DNA of 45,543 nt, from the NCBI RefSeq assembly GCF_041583835.1, contig NZ_JBFHFC010000020.1:1-45543 (forward strand). Reading direction: 5' to 3'. Each line of letters starts with the position of its first letter. Positions within the stretch are counted from its first letter, which is position 1. This document shows, piece by piece, positions 1 through 8,568 of the stretch. The notes under the pieces were generated by a model that was not told where the DNA came from, made no database searches, and worked only from the letters and a program-made list of their open reading frames with translations. This DNA comes from Thiomicrorhabdus sp041583835. GTDB taxonomy: Bacteria; Pseudomonadota; Gammaproteobacteria; Thiomicrospirales; Thiomicrospiraceae. Both the position numbers and the translations under genes were made by a program.

Positions 1-1
1 A

Positions 2-52
2 TTGATCGTGATTGACGTAATGATTCGCTGTAACCGCTTAAAAAATATCTAA
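2..52 (+). CDS. possible C-terminal tail of an upstream gene (partial)
   Basis: One forward frame is open from the window edge to a TAA at 50-52, reading 16 residues ending in RLKNI. The other two forward frames hit stops within the first few codons. This could be the end of a gene lying mostly outside the window, or chance. No family can be named from so short a piece. Confidence 0.25.
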   Translation: MIVIDVMIRCNRLKNI

Positions 53-307
53 GTGGGTAGCTTGGATCTGCTTTTCGAATCACGGCATTCAAAGTTCCCT
101 GAAACGGGGGTGTTTAGGCATTTCAGGTTTATAGTTAATTGAAATGTAAGCACTTTTTATGTATGCATGGTTGCTGGTTTGAACTGTGCGAGTCGTGGTT
201 AATCTGACTTTAGTGTTAAAAAAGGGTATAATAACCATTCTACGCGTAGCGATTTAAATGCTTGAACTTGTTGCGTTTTATTTTTAACGCAATCCAAGGT
301 TTAATTT
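53..307. other. intergenic region upstream of the methyltransferase
   Basis: No gene is supported here. A 7-bp inverted repeat, CCTGAAA at 98-104 and TTTCAGG at 121-127, lies in the left half. It has a 16-nt loop and no clean T-tract, so it is at best a weak terminator for whatever ends near position 52. The right half holds the promoter at 204-232. Confidence 0.4.
204..232 (+). promoter_or_regulatory. sigma70-type promoter for the methyltransferase gene
   Basis: A perfect -10 box TATAAT (227-232) lies 17 bp after a 4/6 match to the -35 consensus, CTGACT (204-209). Transcription would begin near 239, leaving a leader of about 70 nt before the ATG at 308. Confidence 0.6.
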
Positions 308-979
308 ATGGCATTACCGCGTGTTCGCTACCAGACAATCGAATTCGATGAATTTGATATCCATCTCCGAAGTTTAAAAGACAAACAACAATTCCATGAT
401 CCATTTGGCGAAGCCGAACGCTTGGGTATCTCATCAGCGCAATGGTCGTTGTTTGGTGTGCTTTGGCAGTCCAGCCGCGTTCTTGCTGAAAAAATGCAGG
501 ATTTCAATATCGAGGGAAAACGCATTTTGGAAATCGGGTGCGGTTTAGGTCTTTCCAGTCTGTTGTTGAATGCGCGCCATGCGGATATTACGGCCACCGA
601 TTATCATCCGGAAGCGGGAAAGTTCTTGGCTGAAAATGTTCGTCTTAATCAGGGGGACGTGATTCCTTTTTTAAGAACCGACTGGAAAGACGAACACTCG
701 GGGATCGGGCATTTCGATTTGATTATCGGTTCGGATCTGCTTTATGAAAGTAATCATATTGAATTGTTGTCGCAATTCATCGAGCGTCACGCCAACCCCG
801 GTGCAGAGGTGATCCTAGTTGATCCCGGCCGTGGTAATCATGCTAAATTCAGCAAGGAAATGGTCAAGATGGATTTTGATCATAACCAGTACAAACCCGA
901 ACTGGAAATCGAAGAAGGGGAAGCGCCCTTTAAAGGGGTTGTTTTATGCTACAAGCGCGAAGACGAGTCAGTCGACTGA
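308..979 (+). CDS. class I SAM-dependent methyltransferase (METTL21 / Methyltransf_16-like)
   Basis: This 223-residue protein carries a Rossmann-type SAM-binding motif I, LEIGCGLG (residues 74-81). An acidic ribose-binding motif, ATDYHPE, follows at about 96-102. Post-motif DLIIGSDLLYE (about 137-147) resembles the D-x-x-Y signature of METTL21/Methyltransf_16 enzymes, which mostly methylate protein lysines. The bacterial substrate cannot be told from sequence. There is no signal peptide, so it is cytoplasmic. The ATG at 308 follows an AAGG-containing leader and a good promoter. The gene stands alone and ends at a bidirectional terminator shared with the convergent dioxygenase gene. The fold is confident; the substrate is unknown. 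Confidence 0.8.
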   Translation: MALPRVRYQTIEFDEFDIHLRSLKDKQQFHDPFGEAERLGISSAQWSLFGVLWQSSRVLAEKMQDFNIEGKRILEIGCGLGLSSLLLNARHADITATDYHPEAGKFLAENVRLNQGDVIPFLRTDWKDEHSGIGHFDLIIGSDLLYESNHIELLSQFIERHANPGAEVILVDPGRGNHAKFSKEMVKMDFDHNQYKPELEIEEGEAPFKGVVLCYKREDESVD

Positions 980-1017
980 AGCGCGGGCAGTTCGCTGCGC
1001 GCCCAAAACCCCGGATA

Positions 1018-1047
1018 CAAAAAAAGCCTCTTACGAGGCTTTTTTAT
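1018..1047. terminator. bidirectional intrinsic terminator
   Basis: AAAAAGCCTC (1021-1030), a TTAC loop, then GAGGCTTTTT (1035-1044) form a 10-bp perfect stem with T-tracts on both strands. It can end both the methyltransferase gene (+) and the convergent dioxygenase gene (-). Confidence 0.9.
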
Positions 1048-1075
1048 TGGGTAAGTTTTGTGGGTGGGGCCGGGT

Positions 1076-1768
1076 TTAGTCGTCCAGATCGCCACACTTA
1101 AGGTTACCCGGAACCGAAATGTCCAGACGTTTCGGATTCGGCAGGTTCAGGTTGTCCATGATCGTGCTGAAATCTTCATAGGATTTGCCCGATCCCACGC
1201 GCGTATTGAACTGTTTTTCTTCACCGATGGTGGATTGAGTCAAACCTTTGTAGTCGTGTGCAGGGAAGACCATAGTATCTTCCGGCAGTTTGAATAGCTT
1301 CTCTGTCAACGAGTGATACATCTGCTCGTTGCTGCCCAGTTGGAAGTCGGTACGACCGCAATCACGGACAAATAACGTGTCTCCGGTGAAGGCCGCACCG
1401 TCGATCAGGTAAGTGATGTCATTGTTGGTGTGACCCGGTGTGTGCATAACGCGGATTTCCTGTTCACCTAATTTGAATACATCGCCTTCATCGGCCAAAA
1501 TGTCCGCACATTCCGAACCGGAGTTTTTGTGAACGACGATTTTTCCGTTAGTGCGTTTGCGGATCGGTCCGGCACCGGTGATGTGGTCGGCGTGAATGTG
1601 AGTTTCCAGCAGGTATTTAACTTTAAGTCCTAACTCGTCGATGTGTTGCATGTCGCGATCCACTTGTTCCAGTACCGAATCGATAACCGCGGCTTCCTTG
1701 GTGGCTTCATCCCACAGCAAGTAAGTGTATGTCCAGGTGTCGTAATCGAATAGCTGGCGGATTTTCAT
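1076..1768 (-). CDS. ETHE1-type persulfide dioxygenase (metallo-beta-lactamase fold)
   Basis: ETHE1-type sulfur dioxygenases oxidise glutathione persulfide to sulfite and glutathione with one non-heme iron. The 230-residue protein has THIHADH (residues 56-62), GHT (112-114) and FTGD ending at D130. These supply the expected iron ligands H57, H113 and D130. The CGRTDFQ stretch (137-143) is typical of ETHE1 enzymes rather than classical glyoxalase II. The length is close to the family norm (about 230-250). The ATG at 1768 is preferred over an in-frame TTG two codons upstream because GAAAGG lies at good spacing before it. There is no signal peptide, so it acts in the cytoplasm. The gene is divergent from hrpA; the gap carries two TTATATCA repeats that could bind a sulfide-responsive regulator. 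The role in sulfur metabolism is inferred from the family. Confidence 0.85.
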   Translation of the reverse strand: MKIRQLFDYDTWTYTYLLWDEATKEAAVIDSVLEQVDRDMQHIDELGLKVKYLLETHIHADHITGAGPIRKRTNGKIVVHKNSGSECADILADEGDVFKLGEQEIRVMHTPGHTNNDITYLIDGAAFTGDTLFVRDCGRTDFQLGSNEQMYHSLTEKLFKLPEDTMVFPAHDYKGLTQSTIGEEKQFNTRVGSGKSYEDFSTIMDNLNLPNPKRLDISVPGNLKCGDLDD

Positions 1769-1808
1769 ATGCAAAGACCTTTCGCGTAGTTTGTTATAAT
1801 AGGTTTGT

Positions 1809-1846
1809 CTTATATCAGTTATAGATAAAATTTATATCAATATAAG
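1809..1846. promoter_or_regulatory. paired TTATATCA repeats between the dioxygenase gene and hrpA
   Basis: TTATATCA occurs at 1810-1817 and again at 1832-1839, 22 bp apart, about two helical turns. The whole block is framed by CTTATAT (1809-1815) and ATATAAG (1840-1846), an inverted pair. On the minus strand it lies just upstream of a TATTAT/TATAAC -10 candidate (1793-1801) that lacks a good -35 box, as an activator site would. The binding protein is unknown. Confidence 0.45.
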
Positions 1847-1894
1847 TGTTTTCTAATTAAAGACCATTATGCAGATTTGAGTTGCCCCGTCAAT

Positions 1895-4800
1895 ATGAAC
1901 TTCCCTATAAATAAGAATCAGTTAACTTCACTAATTGAACAATGTTTGATCAAAGATCGACACCGTTTGAGACGTGAATTGCAGTCTATAAATCTTGACG
2001 AAGTTAGTGGGTTATTACTCGAAAATTCGGCATCTGAGAGTGAAAAGTCACAAAAAGAAGAGAACTCGAAAAGTCAGAAGGCTTGGTTAAAGTGGTCTGA
2101 GAAGCTACAAATTTCGATGGAAATGGCACAAAAAAACCGTCTTGCCGTACCTAAGCAGATTTATTTTGATCCGGCGTTACCGGTTGCGTCCAAAAAAGAC
2201 GATCTAATCGAGCTGGTTAAAAACAATCAGGTCGTGGTGATTGCGGGGGAAACCGGTTCCGGTAAGACCACTCAGATTCCGAAAATCTGTCTGGAAGCGG
2301 GGCAAGGCGTGTTCGGGCGCATAGGCTGTACTCAGCCGCGTCGTATTGCCGCCAGAAGTGTGGCTGAACGTATCGCCGAAGAGCTGGGTTCGACTATTGG
2401 CGAGCTGGTCGGTTATCAGGTTCGATTTCAGGATCAGGTTCATCAACAGAGCCTAATCAAAGTGATGACCGACGGAATTCTGCTGGCGGAAATCCAGAAT
2501 GACCGTTTTCTAAGCCAATACGACACCATCATCATCGACGAGGCGCACGAGCGCAGCATCAACATCGACTTCCTGTTGGGGATTCTGAAGCAGCTGCTAC
2601 CGAAACGTCCCGATCTGAAAGTCATTATTACCTCAGCCACCATCGACACTCAGCGTTTTGCCGAACACTTCGCCATGAACGGCGTCAAACCGCCTGTGGT
2701 GGAAGTGTCCGGCCGTACCTATCCGGTAGAGGTGCGTTACAACCCATTGGTCAGTTATGAAGATGACGCAGGTAACGAGATCGAACAGGATATGCCGACG
2801 GCTATTCTGGATGCGTTGGAGGAGTTGTCGCATGAAGACCCGTTTGGCGATGTGTTGGTGTTTCAGGTTGGGGAACGCGACATTAAAGAGACCGCCGAGG
2901 CGATCCGCAAGCGTAATCTAAAGAATACCGAAGTGGTGCCTCTGTATGCGCGTCTGTCAATGGCCGAGCAGAACAAGGTATTCCAGCTTTCACAGAAGCG
3001 CCGCATCATTCTCAGTACCAACGTGGCCGAAACCTCCTTGACCGTTCCGGGTATCAAATATGTAATCGATCCCGGTCAGGTTCGTATGAGCCGTTACAGC
3101 GTGCGCAACAAGGTTCAACGCCTTCCGGTGGAGAAGATTTCCCAGGCCTCGGCCAACCAGCGTAAAGGGCGTTGCGGACGTGTCAGCGAAGGGATCTGTA
3201 TCCGTCTCTATTCGGAAGACGATTTCAAGGCACGTCCGGAGTTCACTGACCCGGAAATCCACCGTACTTCGTTGGCGTCGATCATCCTGACCATGGCGCA
3301 GTTGAAACTCGGTGAGGTCAAGCACTTCCCGTTCATCGAAGCGCCGAGCGACAAATCGGTAAACGACGGTTTCCGTCAGTTGCACGAACTTGGCGCTTTG
3401 GACGACAAACGCCGTTTGACCGAAGAAGGTCGCCAGATCGCCAAGCTTCCGGTTGATCCGAGTATCGCCAAGATGGTGATACAGGCGGACAAGAACGGCG
3501 TTTTGGGTGAAGTGCTGGTGATTGCCGCGGCCCTGAGTATTCAAGACCCGCGTGACATCAACGAAGCCAATATGCAGGCGGCGCGAACCGCGCACAAACC
3601 GTTTGAGGACGAACGTTCGGATTTTCTGTTTTTCCTCAACCTGTGGCATTTCTACGAGCATCAACGCCGTCATCTGACACAGAACAAACTGCGCAAGCTG
3701 TGCAAGACCAATTTCCTGTCTTATATGCGCATGAAAGAGTGGCACGAACTTTACGTTCAGTTGGAGCAAAGTCTGAAGCGTACCGGCATCAAGGTGTCGC
3801 CGTTGCATCTGTTCGAAGAGGTCAAACAGGGTAAGGAAGTCAAAGAGCGTTTGAGCGATATGCACAGTATTGCGGTTCATCAGTCGTTACTGGCAGGCCT
3901 GCTCGGAAATGTGTCGATGCGAGAAGACGACAAATCTTATCTGGGCGCACGCAATACCAAATTGTATATCCATCCGAGTTCTAGCCTGTTCAAGCAAAAG
4001 CCGAAGTGGATGCTGTCCGGCGAACTGGTCGAGACCAGTAAGCTGTATGCGCGCAACAACGCGACGATTGATATTCGCTGGGTTGAACCGCTTGCCAAGC
4101 ACCTGATCAAACACAGCTACAACGACCCGCACTGGCAGAAGAAGTCGGGGCAGGTCGGTGCTTATGAATCGGTAACTTTGTACGGTCTGCCGATCGTCAA
4201 TAACCGCCGTTGTAACTACGGGCCGATCAATCCTAAGGAATCGCACAAGATTTTCATCCGTCATGCTCTGGTTCAGGGCGAGATGAATACCCGCGCTAAA
4301 TTCTTCCGTCACAACCAGAAGCTGATCGGCGATATCGAGAAGCTGGAGAGCAAACTGCGTCGCCCGGACTATCTGGTGGACGACGAGGTGTTGTATCGTT
4401 TCTACGACGAGCGGATTCCGTCGCATATCTATAATCAGCCGGCGTTCGAGACCTGGTTGAAGAAAGTTGATCCGGAAACCGAGAAATCGCTTTATCTGAC
4501 CGAAGCTCAATTGTTGAAGCAGTCGGTGGACGAGGATTTGAGCAAGGCGTTCCCTGACAAAATCCAGCTCAAGAACCAGTTGCCGCTTAAGGTCGATTAC
4601 AAGTTTGAACCCGGCAAGGCGCAGGACGGTGTGGTGTTCAAGATTCCGTTGCACGGCTTGAATCTGTTGGAATCGAAACAGTTCGAATGGCTGACGCCCG
4701 GATTCTTGAAAGAAAAGATTGCTTTCTATATCAAATCGTTACCGAAACAACTTAGAAAACAGTTTGTTCCGGTTCCTCCGGTTGCCGATGCGGTGATCGA

Positions 4801-5920
4801 TTGGATGGAACAGAATAACAGCCGGGAAAAGGGACGCTTTGAATCGCAGTTGGTCTTGGGGCTGAACCGCCGCGCCAACCAGAAAGTCAGTGAAGCCGAT
4901 TTCGGCGAAGTGGATTTGCCGTCTTATCTGAAACCGTATTTCATCCTGCTGGACGAGAAGGGCCACAAGATTGCAGAGAGCGACGAGCTCGACAGTCTGA
5001 AAGCGAAATACCAGCATCTGGTGGACGAGAAAATCCAACAGCAGAGCCGTGAACAGACAAGCGGTTTCGAGAAGCGTCGCGTGACCGATTGGGATTTTGG
5101 CGACTTGCCGGATCAGCAGTCACTTAAAGCCAACGGCAACCAGTTGGTGGCCTATCCGTGTCTGGAATTGCAGAAAGGGAGCGAACTGTTCCTGACGTTG
5201 ATGTCCGATCCGGAACAGGCGGACGAAAGTCACAGTCATGCGGTGGTCTACTTGCTCAAGCAGATCTTGAACGACAAGGTCAAATACTTGAAGAAGCAGT
5301 TGCCATTGCAAAAGGCCTGTTTGATTTACGCCCCATACGGCACCTGCGAGCATTTGAAAGAGCAGATCATCGACCGGGCGTTGAACCAACTGTTGCCGGA
5401 GCCGCAGAAGATTAGAACCCAACAGAGCTTCGAGGAGGCTTCGGCTTTGCTGAAATCGGAATGGGTGGCCGAAGCACAGAAGCTTTCCAAACTCGTGAAC
5501 GAGATTCTGACCGCGCATCAAAAGATCGCCAAACAGGTGAACGGCAAGGTCAATCCACGCTGGCTGGCGTCGATCAGCGACATCAAAACCCAGTTGTCCG
5601 GTTTGATTACTCCCGATTTTGTGGCCGATACGCCGCCGCAGTGGTTGGCGCAGCTACCGCGTTATCTAACCGCGTTGGAGAAGCGGCTTGAAAAGATTGA
5701 TCAGGATCCGAGCAAGGATCAGGTGGCGATCCGTCAGATCCAACCGTTGTTGGACCGTTATGCGGAGTTTGCAGACAACGAAGCCTATCATAACCATCCG
5801 GGCTTGATTGAGGTCCGTTGGTTGATCGAAGAGCTGCGGATATCGATGTTCGCCCAGCCGCTTAAAACCCTGAAGCCGGTTTCGATTCAGCGCCTTGAAA
5901 AGCAGTTGAAAGCTTTGTAG
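1895..5920 (+). CDS. hrpA: ATP-dependent RNA helicase HrpA (DEAH-box)
   Basis: HrpA is a DEAH-box 3'-5' RNA helicase; in E. coli it rescues stalled, colliding ribosomes. The protein (1341 residues from this start) shows Walker A GETGSGKTT, the box DEAHERS, SAT (motif III), and QRKGRCGRVSEG (motif VI). HA2/OB-fold regions and a long C-terminal extension follow, matching E. coli HrpA (about 1300 residues). The ATG at 1895 gives an N-terminus (NQLTSLIEQCLIKDRHRLRR) that aligns with the E. coli start. An in-frame TTG at 1877 is possible, and neither has a strong Shine-Dalgarno. A four-codon frame ATGCAGATTTGA (1869-1880) just upstream is probably chance. hrpB follows after 34 bp, so the two helicases are likely co-transcribed. 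Confidence 0.95.
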   Translation: MNFPINKNQLTSLIEQCLIKDRHRLRRELQSINLDEVSGLLLENSASESEKSQKEENSKSQKAWLKWSEKLQISMEMAQKNRLAVPKQIYFDPALPVASKKDDLIELVKNNQVVVIAGETGSGKTTQIPKICLEAGQGVFGRIGCTQPRRIAARSVAERIAEELGSTIGELVGYQVRFQDQVHQQSLIKVMTDGILLAEIQNDRFLSQYDTIIIDEAHERSINIDFLLGILKQLLPKRPDLKVIITSATIDTQRFAEHFAMNGVKPPVVEVSGRTYPVEVRYNPLVSYEDDAGNEIEQDMPTAILDALEELSHEDPFGDVLVFQVGERDIKETAEAIRKRNLKNTEVVPLYARLSMAEQNKVFQLSQKRRIILSTNVAETSLTVPGIKYVIDPGQVRMSRYSVRNKVQRLPVEKISQASANQRKGRCGRVSEGICIRLYSEDDFKARPEFTDPEIHRTSLASIILTMAQLKLGEVKHFPFIEAPSDKSVNDGFRQLHELGALDDKRRLTEEGRQIAKLPVDPSIAKMVIQADKNGVLGEVLVIAAALSIQDPRDINEANMQAARTAHKPFEDERSDFLFFLNLWHFYEHQRRHLTQNKLRKLCKTNFLSYMRMKEWHELYVQLEQSLKRTGIKVSPLHLFEEVKQGKEVKERLSDMHSIAVHQSLLAGLLGNVSMREDDKSYLGARNTKLYIHPSSSLFKQKPKWMLSGELVETSKLYARNNATIDIRWVEPLAKHLIKHSYNDPHWQKKSGQVGAYESVTLYGLPIVNNRRCNYGPINPKESHKIFIRHALVQGEMNTRAKFFRHNQKLIGDIEKLESKLRRPDYLVDDEVLYRFYDERIPSHIYNQPAFETWLKKVDPETEKSLYLTEAQLLKQSVDEDLSKAFPDKIQLKNQLPLKVDYKFEPGKAQDGVVFKIPLHGLNLLESKQFEWLTPGFLKEKIAFYIKSLPKQLRKQFVPVPPVADAVIDWMEQNNSREKGRFESQLVLGLNRRANQKVSEADFGEVDLPSYLKPYFILLDEKGHKIAESDELDSLKAKYQHLVDEKIQQQSREQTSGFEKRRVTDWDFGDLPDQQSLKANGNQLVAYPCLELQKGSELFLTLMSDPEQADESHSHAVVYLLKQILNDKVKYLKKQLPLQKACLIYAPYGTCEHLKEQIIDRALNQLLPEPQKIRTQQSFEEASALLKSEWVAEAQKLSKLVNEILTAHQKIAKQVNGKVNPRWLASISDIKTQLSGLITPDFVADTPPQWLAQLPRYLTALEKRLEKIDQDPSKDQVAIRQIQPLLDRYAEFADNEAYHNHPGLIEVRWLIEELRISMFAQPLKTLKPVSIQRLEKQLKAL

Positions 5921-5954
5921 CGTTATAAAAATGTGATCTAAGACTTTGTCACCC

Positions 5955-8525
5955 ATGAACAATCTACCCATTTCACCACTTCTGTCCGAAATCGTCTCCA
6001 CCGTGGCGTCGTCGTCCAACGTGGTGTTGCAGGCCGATCCCGGTGCCGGGAAATCGACCGCCGTTCCGTTGGCGGTTTTGCTGTCGGACTGGTTCCAGTC
6101 CGAACAGAATGCCGACAAGAAAATCATCATGCTTGAACCGCGTCGTCTGGCTGTGCGTTCGATCGCCCGTTATTTAGCCAAGCAGTTGGGCGAAAAAGTC
6201 GGTGAGCGTGTCGGTTATCAAGTGCGTAACGAAAAAGTGGTTTCCGAAAAGACCCGATTGGAAATCGTCACCGAAGGAATTCTGACCCGTCGCCTTCAAT
6301 CCGATCCGGAACTTGGTGACGTCGCTCTGGTCATCTTCGACGAGTTTCATGAACGTTCGATCCACGCCGATCTAGCATTGACTTTATGTCTGGACAGTCA
6401 GTCCGCCTTGAATGAAGAACTGAAAATGCTGGTGATGTCGGCCACCATCGACACCGAAGCGGTCAGCAAATTTCTGGACGGTGCGCCGGTCATCCGTTCC
6501 GAAGGGCGGGCGTATCCGGTGGCGACGCATTACCTGCCGCAAACCTTACCAAGCAATGCGAAATTCAAATGGGATGTACTGCCTCTATTGAAGGGTTCGG
6601 TGATGCAGGCGCTTCAACAGTCCGAAAAAGATATGCTGGTGTTTCTGGCAGGCCAGGGGGAAATCAAACAAACCCAGCAGGCCTTGCAAGAATCTCTAAA
6701 CGAAAACGAATTTTCGGTTCTGCCGTTGTACGGCGGCTTGAAACCCGAACAGCAGGATCAGGCGATTCAACCCGATCCGCAAGGGCGTCGTAAAATCGTA
6801 CTCACCACCAATATAGCCGAAACCAGTTTGACCATCGAAGGCATCGACTGCGTGGTCGATTCCGGATTCGCCCGCAAGTTGTTCTATGACGTCAACAGCG
6901 GCATGAGCCGTTTGCAGATACAGCGTATTTCGGCGGCTTCGGCCGAACAGCGAAAAGGCCGTGCCGGCCGTCTTTATGCCGGTGTTTGTTACCGTCTTTG
7001 GAGCGAATCCCAGCAAGCTCAACTGTCACCTTTCGAAGTCGAAGAGATATTGGTCACGGACCTGTCCGACTTGTGCCTGGAGCTGGCTCAATGGGGCGTG
7101 CAAGATGTTAAGTCGTTGCGTTGGCTGACGGAACCGCCTGCGGCACACTTCCAGCAGGCGCAACAGTTGTTGGCACAGTTGGATCTGTTGAACGATAAAG
7201 GCCAAATCACTCGTCTGGGTGAACAGGCAATGACGTTTGCCTGTTCACCGCGATTGGCGAAACTTTTGTTGGCTGACAAGAAGACGCAATCCGAACAGAT
7301 AACACGTTTGGCGTGCGATGTCGCCGCATTGCTTTCGGAGCGGGACGTATTGCAAGACCGGGATTCCGGAGCCGACCTGACCATCCGAGTTTTGGCGTTG
7401 CAGGCTTACAGACAGGATCGTAACCGCGCCAAACGCGACTATCCGATACTGATATCCGCCATGGAGCAGGCCTTGTTGAACAGCCGTAACTGGCAAAGAC
7501 AGTTGGGCTTGAATGGCAAGACAGAAGAATACGATTCGGCGTTCCTGCAAAACGAAGTTGGAAAATTGGTGGCGCAAGCGTTTCCGGATCGCGTGGCGTT
7601 GCAGCGTAAGGGCGGGCATCGTTATCTGCTCGCTAACGGACGAGGCGCTACTCTGGAAGAGTCCGATCCGTTGAGTCGCGAATCGTGTTTGGCGGTCGCC
7701 AATATCGACGGTCAGGCACGTGAAGGGCGGGTGTTTCTGGCGGCACCACTTGATAAGAATGAGATTGAAACGCTGTTCGCAGGGCACATCGACGAGGGAG
7801 CGGTGTACCAGTATGACGAAGCACGTAATGAGGTCATCGGTTCCGTGCAGCGTCGTTATCAGGCGTTGGTGCTGGCGGAAGAGCGGTTACAGGAAAAAGA
7901 CGAAGCGGCTCTTCAGCAATGTTTGTTGGAAACGGTTAAAGCCAAAAAGCTTTCACTTTTGCCGTGGAACGAAACCAACCAGGCCTGGTTGAACCGTGTG
8001 CGTTGGCTGGCTTCACAGGACGGAGCGAGTGAGAAAGGGTTGCCGGATTTCTCGGATGTATGGTTGCTCGACAACCTTGAGGAATGGTTGGGACCTTATC
8101 TGGCGGGTGTGGGCAGTGTCAAGGCGTTGAAGAAGATCGATCTGCTACCGATTCTGCAAGCGCAGTTGCCTTATGAAATGCAGCAGGCGTTGGAACAGGA
8201 GGCACCAAAATATTATGTCGCACCTTCGGGCAAGAAGGTGGCGGTTCGTTATGCAGTCGGCCAGAATCCGACGGTGTCGGTGCAGTTGCAGGAACTCTTC
8301 GGTGAATTGGCGTCGCCGAGACTGGCTTGGGGTTCTGTACCACTGACGTTTGAATTGTTGTCTCCGGCTAGAAGACCGATTCAAGTGACTTCCGATTTGG
8401 AGAATTTCTGGAAAAGTTCCTATTTCGAGGTCGCCAAGGAGATGCGCGGCCGGTACCCGAAACATCGTTGGCCGGAAGAGCCTTTGCTGGAAAAAGCGGG
8501 GCGTTCAATCAAACCGAGAAACTAA
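5955..8525 (+). CDS. hrpB: ATP-dependent helicase HrpB
   Basis: HrpB is a DExH helicase related to HrpA whose cellular role is poorly defined. The protein (856 residues) shows Walker A DPGAGKST and DEFHERS, the HrpB-specific variant of the DEAH box. SAT follows, then NIAETSLTIEG (motif V) and QRKGRAGR (motif VI). The C-terminus ends in the HrpB-typical RYPKHRWPEEP. The ATG at 5955 makes the start MNNLPISPLL, aligning with E. coli MSSLPVAAVL; a TTG nine bases upstream is less likely. Having hrpA and hrpB in tandem is unusual compared with E. coli, where they are far apart. A strong terminator overlaps the stop codon. Confidence 0.95.
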   Translation: MNNLPISPLLSEIVSTVASSSNVVLQADPGAGKSTAVPLAVLLSDWFQSEQNADKKIIMLEPRRLAVRSIARYLAKQLGEKVGERVGYQVRNEKVVSEKTRLEIVTEGILTRRLQSDPELGDVALVIFDEFHERSIHADLALTLCLDSQSALNEELKMLVMSATIDTEAVSKFLDGAPVIRSEGRAYPVATHYLPQTLPSNAKFKWDVLPLLKGSVMQALQQSEKDMLVFLAGQGEIKQTQQALQESLNENEFSVLPLYGGLKPEQQDQAIQPDPQGRRKIVLTTNIAETSLTIEGIDCVVDSGFARKLFYDVNSGMSRLQIQRISAASAEQRKGRAGRLYAGVCYRLWSESQQAQLSPFEVEEILVTDLSDLCLELAQWGVQDVKSLRWLTEPPAAHFQQAQQLLAQLDLLNDKGQITRLGEQAMTFACSPRLAKLLLADKKTQSEQITRLACDVAALLSERDVLQDRDSGADLTIRVLALQAYRQDRNRAKRDYPILISAMEQALLNSRNWQRQLGLNGKTEEYDSAFLQNEVGKLVAQAFPDRVALQRKGGHRYLLANGRGATLEESDPLSRESCLAVANIDGQAREGRVFLAAPLDKNEIETLFAGHIDEGAVYQYDEARNEVIGSVQRRYQALVLAEERLQEKDEAALQQCLLETVKAKKLSLLPWNETNQAWLNRVRWLASQDGASEKGLPDFSDVWLLDNLEEWLGPYLAGVGSVKALKKIDLLPILQAQLPYEMQQALEQEAPKYYVAPSGKKVAVRYAVGQNPTVSVQLQELFGELASPRLAWGSVPLTFELLSPARRPIQVTSDLENFWKSSYFEVAKEMRGRYPKHRWPEEPLLEKAGRSIKPRN

Positions 8526-8552
8526 AAACCCGGCAGGTTAGCCGGGTTTTCT
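8525..8552. terminator. intrinsic terminator after hrpB
   Basis: AAAACCCGGC (8525-8534), a six-base loop, then GCCGGGTTTT (8541-8550) form a 10-bp perfect stem with a T-run. It starts on the last base of the hrpB stop codon. The convergent FmdE-like gene ends 18 bp further on and may use the same hairpin. Confidence 0.9.
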
Positions 8553-8568
8553 GGTTAAACCCGCCCGG

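Noticed and set aside
1869..1880. four-codon leader ORF before hrpA
   Set aside because: Too short to judge, no ribosome site, and such frames occur often by chance.
2990..3880. long open frame on the minus strand inside hrpA (296 codons)
   Set aside because: It is antisense to a strongly conserved helicase, has a composition that mirrors hrpA codon use, and shows no recognisable domain or ribosome site.
3887..4654. second long minus-strand frame inside hrpA
   Set aside because: Same reasoning: a shadow of a real gene with no independent support.
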